Shown here: positions 52,455 through 59,413 of the stretch, piece by piece | Layout of the letters: the number at the start of each line of letters is the position of its first letter | How positions within the stretch are numbered: the first letter of the stretch is position 1 | Assembly (NCBI RefSeq): GCF_000315625.1 | Contig: NW_005434526.1 | Location: forward strand, 1-59,413 | DNA: 59,413 nt | Direction of reading: 5' to 3' | From: Guillardia theta CCMP2712 | Lineage: Eukaryota > Cryptophyceae > Pyrenomonadales > Geminigeraceae | The notes under the pieces: model-generated | What the model was told of the DNA's origin: nothing | Database searches by the model: none | What the model saw: the letters and a program-made list of their open reading frames with translations, nothing else | Position numbers and translations under genes: made by a program

Positions 52455-55400
52455 ATGGAGCTAGAGCATGCCATCGGGTTCTCCGGAGATCTCAGGAAAT
52501 GCCTGATGTTTCATCCGAATGGCAGAGACATGGTGTATGCAGCGGGAGGGTGCTTGATCGTTGCAGACTTGCTGGACCCTCACAACCAAGTGTTTCTGCG
52601 GGGTCATGACGATTTCATAACGACTGTCGACGTCTCCCCGAGCGGCAGGTACATCGCATCGGGACAGAGGGGAGAGAACGCAGACGTGATCGTGTGGGAC
52701 TTCGAGGAGAAGAGGCTGCTCTACAGGATGCAGTCTCATGACGCGGGGGTGGCCGTGGTGGCGTTCTCCCATGACGAGAAGCTGCTGCTCAGTGTCGGGG
52801 TGACACCGGGGGACAATCGGTAATTACATCGGACGAATCGCTCGTGTTGTTTGATGCAGACAATCATCGCAAGTGTTGAGATTTATGTTGTTGTCGGAGC
52901 ATCAGGTTACCGAAGGGACTGATTTACACTGTTCGAAGGTTGTTTGTGTGGGACATGGCAAGCGGTCTGATGAACGCGCAATCTAATGCTGTCCAATCAG
53001 TCGATTCGCAGGTCAGTCATGCTCTCCTACTTTCTTTTCTGCAGCATCGCATCAGATGTTCACACGCCTCATATCACTCGATGATGTTGCATCGATCAAA
53101 TCCAATGCAAGCAGTATCATCTTTGACATTATCACACCATGATGACTTGCTGGAGCAATGATGAAGTGACATGTTTGGTCAGAACACCATGTGTGCAGTC
53201 TGGGGAGGTTTTTTCAAGGACATTAAAAGAAGAGACACTTCCAACTACATGTTTGCAACAGCAGGCAAGAAGAGGTATACAATCTTGTTCGGAAGTGAAC
53301 ATGTCAAGAGGTCACAACATGTTCACAACTCATGCAGCATTCGAATATGGTGTCTGGACCCTGTCAACGGGGCTTGGCCTGTCATGGGCGAGAATGTGAA
53401 TTGATCTTTATTCTCTTGTACCGAGTTGAGTGATGAATTTGTCAACATTGCAGTTCACTGCGCACAGTCATATTCGGGATTACACATGTTTAGCATTCTC
53501 GCATGATAGAAATCATCTTTTTGCAGGAAGCACAACAGGTGAGATGTATAGACAACTGCTTGTTGGAGGGCGATTGTTTGTTGACAAATTCCCATCTGAA
53601 GGAGACGTTTCCTGCTTTCAAATCAAGTCAAAATCCCTTGCGTCTTCCAAGCTTTGTACACAGGAATGTCTTGCATAACAACCGCGGATCAAACAGAAAG
53701 ATGACAGGCTTCTTATCACAGGGAGGAATCGAGTCATTGATGATTCTCCCTTCCAACGACAAGGTGAGTTGATGTGAAAGAATCCATCAGACCGCAAACC
53801 TCCCCAGCTCTTCCGCATCATCTCCAACGACTTGCTGACGCGGCAAGCAGGAGTCGAGCTCTCTGCTGATTGGAGGAGGGGATGGAACGTTGACCCGCAT
53901 TGTCTGCCTGCGACTCTCTGGATGGAAGCCTCGTTGACCATCATCTCAGGTGGCGAGGAACCACAGCGAGTTACACGATGTCATGAATGGGAGGATAACC
54001 CTCAAGGTAGAACCTTTCCTCTCCTCCCTTCCTACCTCTTACCCTGACAGTTCTCCTTTCTCTCCTCTCTTCCTGCCTAGCTCCCTTACCTCTACTGTTC
54101 TTCATCCTATCCTCTTTTCCAACATGGATCTCTTACCCCGACTACCCTTCTTCCTCCTTCCTTGCTCTCTTGCCCTGATACTGTTCGTTACAGGGCAAGG
54201 TTACCTCATTGTGTATCTCGTCCGACCTGTCAGAGACGATCGTTGGGAGTGCGGAGGTGTCCATCTTTCCTCTCCTGCAGCTCTGCTCTATTCCTCCCCT
54301 CCTCTCCCTTTGGGCATATCTGCCGTAGCCTCCCCTCCTCCCTCATCTTGTCTCGAAACAGCCTCGTGCCCCTCTCATACTCTTCTTCTCCTTGCCAGAA
54401 TCCTTGCTTTCCCCTTCTCTTCCTCCTCCTTCTCCTTCTCCTCCTTCTCCTCCCCGCACTCATTTGTCCTCCAAGATTTGATTCGAGCAAGTCAAAGATC
54501 TCGTGAACGTGACTGGTTGTACAGGGCCTGATGTATAGGATGCGAAATTCTGATATGAAAACCGTGAAAATATCCGGTGAACTTTGAAATCTTGTGGTCT
54601 GCGTTGATTCCAGACTGGAATTGATCTCTCCCCTTGGTCCTGTGCGGATAGAATCTCATCGAGGGGCTATTACCGCTGTCACGTTTCCAAGAGATTCTTC
54701 CGATCGATTTGCAACGTAAATAATGATGAGACCGGGGGAAGGAGAAGGAGAAATTTTCGATGATGATAGTAATGACGATGACGACGACGACGATGAAAAT
54801 GAGGATGAGGATGAGGATGAGGATGAGGATGAGGATGATGAATGAGATGACGTGTTAGAGGAAGGAGATGCTGATGCCACTAGACAACATATGTTTAGTT
54901 TGAGATGCAAGTCGAGATGATCACGACGACGATGATGATGATGATTGTGATCAAAACATCGAAGATTTCTCGGGCCTAAGTTGGGCCATGATGGCGGACT
55001 GACACCTTTTCAGATGCTCGGTAGACGGATCAATGGTTGTGTGGGACTTAACGGATTATCACATCTTGTGTTCGGGAAAATGCAGGTTGATGAATTATCT
55101 TTGTGTGACTTGCTGAGCATTGTGCCTTGTTCCTCTCCTCTCCTCTCCTCTCCTCTCCTCTCCTCTCCTCCTTCTCCCCTCCCCTCCCCACCTCCCCTCC
55201 CCTCCCCTCCCCTCCTCCTCTCCTCTCCTCCCCTCCCCTCCCTCCCCTGTCCACTTTACTCGCTTTTAGTCTTTTCTCTCTCCTCTCCTTCCGTTTCTTC
55301 CCCTTCCCTACTCTCTTTGACCTTCTATCACCTGAACTGACCTCTTTCAGGGATGGAGGAATCCCAACTTGTATTTCGTATGCCTTCGATTGTATCATCT

Positions 55401-58051
55401 CTGGTTGGACGGATGGAAAGGTGAAAACATTGGAAGTGATCGGAGAGGACGAGGACGACCGGGACGAGGACAAGAACAAGGAGCAGGAGCAGGAGCAGGA
55501 GCAGGAAGAAGAGGAGGGAGTGGAAGAGGAGGAGGAGAGTTTAAGAAGGAGAGAAGGAGGATTGAGGTGAAAGTTGAGCGAGCTGAGAAATGGTTGGCAG
55601 GTTCGATGTTTCGACGGGGAGACGGGGGAGATGCTGTGGGACATCAGCGACGTGCATAAGGGAGGCGTTACAGCGCTGCAGGTGGTCTCACGTGCTGTTG
55701 AAGAGCATCGGGGTTGACATGGTTGCGTTCAAGGTCTCATACAATCAAAGATTCATGATTACAGGCGGAGAGAACGGTGATGGATGAAACTGACTTGCTT
55801 CTCCTGTGTCCCCATTGTGGGGTTGTACCTGTTGTAACTCAATCCCGACCTCCTCTCCGCTCCTTCCTCTGCGCTTGTCCTCCTCCTCCTCCTCCTCCTC
55901 CTCCTCCTCCTCCTTCCCCTCCTTCTCCTCCTCCCCCTGCTTCTCCTCCTCTCCTCCTCCTCTCCTCCTCCTCTCCTCCTCCTCTGCTCCGCTGGATCTG
56001 CGATAATTGGGGATGGAGTGCAGGGGACATCAGAGTCTGGGACATCAAGTCGAGAGAGATGGTCTCCCATCTCAAGGTCCAGTGACAACTTTCATGTCAT
56101 TCTGTGAAATTCCGTTGTGTCTGGCTGATTTCTTCTTGATAAGCAAACTCACAACGTTGTGCAGCACAACTTTGATTGAATGTTGATTTCATCAATTCAC
56201 GATGATGATAAAAATGACGGAGATGATGATGATGATGATGATGATGATGTGTTGCTGTTGTTCTGAATGATGAAGAAGATGATGATGATGCATGCCATCT
56301 CAAAACAGCCCTACGTGTTCACCCGTCTGTCTTTGAACTTCTCACGCCACTATGTACTCTTGAACGATGTTCTCCCTCACATCTTTGTATGCAGGAGCAC
56401 ACATCAGCCATAACTTCCATCTCCATCTTCGAGGACGACGCGCATGCTCTGACAGGTACATGGATGCTTCATGGTATCGTGATCGTGCATGACCGAACGG
56501 CGGGCAGGGAGCAAGGACAGGAACATCCTGTGCTGGTGAGCTCTCGTGCAGGGGAGGAGTGAGGAGGGGTTAAGAGCGTTGAAGGGACCTCCGGCATGAA
56601 AAGCGAGTCGCTTCCCTTCGGCAAAGGATGGGAGGCATCAATTCCTTTGCTCTCCTCCCCGACCAGGTCCTCCTCCTCTTGCCTCCACCCCCCCTCCCTC
56701 CCCTTTCGTTCCATTTCTTCCCCACCCTCATCCCTCCCCCTTCCCTCAGCAGCCTATGCTCTATCTCCACCTCCTCCTCCTCCTCCTCCTCCTCCTCCTC
56801 CTCCTCCTCCTCCCCTTCCCCTCCTCTCCCTTTTGTTTACGCCTCGCAGCCCCTTCTCTTCCCCTGCTCCTGCTCCTGCTCCTGCTCCTTTGCTGCCCCT
56901 CCTTCAGCCTCTTTCTCTCTTGCTCCCCGTCCTCCTTCATCCTCTTTTTCTCATCCACCATCTTCATGGCCTTCCCTGCCCTCTCCATCCCCTCGTCTGA
57001 CAAGCTTCTTCTCAGCTCCAAGTAGTCTCAGTGGGTCAAGAAAGAAAACTTTCCTTCTGGGACCTCCGTGAGCCGGATCCGGTACGGGCCCACCCTCACT
57101 CCTGCTCTCCTGCCTTCCTCATTTCCCCTCCCTCCACTCCCCTCCCCCCCCCCCTCGCCTCCTCCTCCTTCCATTCCTTCTTCCACTCCTCCTCCTGTTC
57201 CTTTTCCTCCTTCTCTTCCTGATCCTCCGTCTCCCCTCTCCCAGCTTACCTCCTCCTCTCCTGCGCTGGCTCGCTACCTCCTCTCTTCTCTCGTCCTCTG
57301 CCTCATGTAGTGCCTTTAGATTCAGAGCATCGCGCTGGAGGGAGAAGCTCTTGCTCTTTCTATCTCCTCCTCTGGGAACTTTATCGTGACGGGAGGGAAA
57401 TCGCAGGTAAGGGAGGAGGAGAGGCAGGAAAGAGGTGGAAGAGGGAGGAAAGGGGATCAGAAGGGGAGGAAGGATGGGAGGGAGGGGGCACAGAAGAGGG
57501 AAGGGAGGGGAGAAAGTGGAGGAGGAGGGAGGATAGAGGATGATGGTGTATTTTCGCTGCAGGTTCTTCAGCTTTGGCTGTTTGAAGGAGGGAATCGGTT
57601 AGCAGATGGGATGGGCCATTCGGGAAGCATCAACAGGTAAAGGTGGAGCGCGAGAAGGGGAGGAGGAGGAGGAGGAGGAGTACGGATCAGTTGTGAAACG
57701 CGAAAAAAGGAAATGGAGGAGGAGGACTGGTAGGGTCGACTGACATGTTTTTAGTGTTGCCTTCAGCCCTGATGACAAGCAGGTAAAAGTGTAAAGGAGG
57801 AAGTGGAAGAGGAGGAGAACAGCGGGAGTAGAGTGCAGAGGGGGGAGGTGCTGAGGTTGCGAAGGGGAGAGGGAGGAGGAAGGGGAGAGGGAGGGAAACA
57901 AGGTAGGACAAAGCAAGGAGAACGGGAGGAAGGGAGAAGGAAAGTTCAAGCGAAGGGAGCAGATGAACGCGTGAATCAATGTGACGTGCTGTGTCAGATC
58001 GTGTCTGTCGGAGAAGATGGATGTATCTTCGTGTGGAACGTGTACACTTAA
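52455..58051 (+). CDS. CFAP52: Cilia- and flagella-associated WD40 protein CFAP52 (WDR16)
   Basis: Multi-exon WD40 protein. Exon 1 (52455-52819) starts MELEHAIGFSGDLRKCLMFH, the typical CFAP52 beginning, and continues VFLRGHDDFITTVDVSPSG, RYIASGQRGENADVIVWDFE. Exon 2 (52939-53011) gives LFVWDMASGLMNAQSN. Further recognisable pieces: NDEVTCLV (about 53155), DTSNYMFATAGKK (about 53240), IRIWCLDPVNGAWPVMGENV (about 53341), YTCLAFSHDRNHLFAGSTTG (about 53481), VLQLWLFEGGNRLADGMGHS and GSINR (57561-57633), VAFSPDDKQ (about 57756) and IVSVGEDGCIFVWNVYT to the stop. CFAP52 has two seven-bladed beta propellers and is an inner-junction protein of ciliary doublet microtubules. Introns (51-500 nt) contain CT-rich tracts and microsatellites; a few middle exons are not exactly placed. 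A polyadenylation-type AATAAA lies at about 58065. Confidence 0.85.
55131..55260 (+). repeat. CCTCT/CCCCT tandem tract in a CFAP52 intron
   Basis: Pyrimidine-only units (TCCTC, CCCTCC) over about 130 bases, similar to tracts in the ARM-repeat gene introns. Confidence 0.75.
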
Positions 58052-58259
58052 GAACAAGCCTGATCAATAAAACAAGACATGTTGAGAACGAGTGTTGATG
58101 AACAAGACATGTTGAGAACATACATGGATCACGGTAATCGAATTCTCAAGGTCACACAAGTGATGTCCAGCCCTCAACTCCTCGCACCCACCTCATCCTC
58201 TCTGACGTGATCCCGTCTCCTCCTACCACCTCGCTCTCCAACGTACACCTCTCCTCCCT

Positions 58260-59165
58260 TCACCTCCTGACCCGATTGACTATCCTCCCCATACCCTCGA
58301 TCGACACTTCCACCTCGTCCCCGTCCTCCAGGTACCTGCTCCCCGGTCATCCTTCCTCTTGCTCCTCCTCGCGATCCCTCCGATCGTCTCCGTCTCACCT
58401 CGCAGGGCTCTTGGAATGCCCGACTCCAGCTGGTGTCCCAGTGAGGATGATCTGAAGCAGGAGCAAAAGACGGAGGCGCAGGCGAAGGAGGAGGAGGAGG
58501 AGGAGGAGGAGGAGCAAGCATATCAAAATTTCATCGCATCGATCAGACAATCTCACTGTTCCAGGTAAGAGAGTCGAGCCGATGGAGAGGAAGGAGATAA
58601 TTTCAGCTACTGTGAAGATCATGTCGGAGGTGCTGCAATCCTGAACCACCTGCAGCACTGTGACAATGAGGAGTACACATATAGATGCTCAATCGGTTTC
58701 GTCCTAAAATCATCATCATCATCATCGATTGCAACAGCCAAATAATCATCGATAACATGAATTCCAACATCCACAAACGCATCACCGTCTATATTACCAT
58801 TAAAATCCATCAACTACTTTACACCAGGCAAAAACGCGCGGAGGGAATATGGAAGTGCAACAATAAGGTTGAAGGAGATTCGAGGAGAGGAACGCAATGG
58901 CGGGAGGAGGGAACGAGAGGAAAGGAGCGAAGAAGAGAAGGGAGAGAGAAGAGGGAGAGAAAGAGAGATGGAGAGGATAGATACGTGTGGATACATCAAA
59001 TGATGCCTGCACAATCATGCGATCTTGCACAGAACATGTATCAAATACTCACTTGTCCGTTGACCTTCGTCGTGATGCGCAGGTCCTGAAATGCAGGTGA
59101 GAATGAAAGAAAACAAAACTCCTCCTCCTTCTCCTCCTCCTTCTCCTCCTCGACATCAGCATCAT

Positions 59166-59197
<32 letters not shown>

Positions 59198-59413
59198 GCA
59201 TCAACACCACCACCACCACCACCACCACCACTACCACCACCACTACCAACACGTTGGACATCTGAATGACAAACTTCTACCTGCGGGTCCCTGATGTCCT
59301 GACTGTCAAACATCTTCAGACCGAGAGGAAAGGAATTGTATCGAAGGACTTTGACCGATTCCCACTGCTCAGATACTCAAAATCAATATATCCTCCTCCT
59401 CCTCCACCACCTC
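58260..59413 (-). CDS. Fumarylacetoacetate hydrolase family protein, partial at window edge
   Basis: C-terminal part of a FAH-superfamily enzyme. Exons: 59281 toward the right edge (PLGLKMFDSQDIRDPQ), 59085-59053 (DLRITTKVNGQ), 58640-58557 (STSDMIFTVAEIISFLS then TLLPGT), 58451-58399 (IILTGTPAGVGHSKSPAR) and 58335-58260 (YLEDGDEVEVSIEGMGRIVN, stop 58260). The family hydrolyses or decarboxylates beta-diketo and oxo-acids using an Mg or Mn ion; the TSDMIF, GTPAGVG and IEGMGRIVN blocks are its hallmarks. The catalytic metal-binding N-terminal part lies mostly outside the window. At about 59330-59350 the family's KSFDT motif is present, but in a different frame from PLGLKM, suggesting a small indel or an unrecognised junction. 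It ends 208 bases from the convergent CFAP52 stop. Confidence 0.82.
59158..59240 (+). repeat. CAT/CAG/CAC triplet microsatellite in a FAH-gene intron
   Basis: Successive runs of CAT, CAG and CAC triplets inside the intron 59086-59280. Frames through it give Gln/His runs and are not coding. Confidence 0.85.

Noticed and set aside
54656-54910. Ser-rich minus-strand frame in a CFAP52 intron
   Set aside because: It is made by a GATGAG microsatellite and is antisense to a real gene.

Overview
The window is eukaryotic nuclear DNA, not prokaryotic. Most large genes only read through if short GT-AG introns (about 30-120 nt, some 200-500 nt) are removed. The genes that can be named are a ciliary WD40 protein (CFAP52), a TFIID subunit (TAF7), an Hsp70-interacting co-chaperone (Hip/ST13) and many RWP-RK proteins. 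Signal-peptide-like leaders on the Hip-like protein and on an 'integrase repeat' protein, plus a mono-ADP-ribosyltransferase fused to ankyrin repeats, suggest a flagellated alga with a complex plastid. A cryptophyte such as Guillardia theta would fit, but that is an inference from gene style and was not checked.

Layout. 0-15 kb: four small intronless RWP-RK genes (1.1, 3.7, 6.6 and 14.8 kb) in two paralogous pairs, and a 1331-residue ADP-ribosyltransferase/ankyrin protein (8.4-12.7 kb). 16-18.3 kb: a 17-exon Hip-like gene on the minus strand. 18.3-22.8 kb: gene-poor DNA with a very GC-rich island, then a fifth RWP-RK gene (22.8 kb). 23.5-28.1 kb: TAF7, minus strand. 28.9-34.2 kb: a multi-exon armadillo-type gene with an N-myristoylation start. 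34.7-39.2 kb: an unknown protein, an INT_rpt-type protein and an LRR protein.

39.3-51.1 kb is the most unusual part. Five RWP-RK copies of a second type, with one conserved intron, sit in a segment bounded by inverted repeats. The left-end copy (plus strand) lost its start codon by deletion. Four copies (minus strand) lie in a tandem array of about 2.05-2.13 kb period with a variable-number 50-bp repeat at the 3' end of the genes. One array unit carries a 3.3 kb intronless insertion with three same-strand genes: a 5'-truncated cysteine-rich membrane glycoprotein, an acidic RING-finger protein and a small CxxC protein. This cluster looks virus-like or otherwise foreign. Two empty sibling units show the pre-insertion sequence.

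51.2-52.3 kb holds a second GC-rich island and a GGAGAA tract. 52.5-58.05 kb is CFAP52, convergent with a fumarylacetoacetate-hydrolase-family gene that runs off the right edge.

The window therefore mixes ordinary housekeeping and ciliary genes with an actively expanding RWP-RK family (ten members in 59 kb). Members have lost parts of the canonical motif, and four of the dispersed ones share a short C-terminal helix-like motif. Exon boundaries were derived by hand from reading frame, splice dinucleotides and family conservation, and have not been tested against transcripts.
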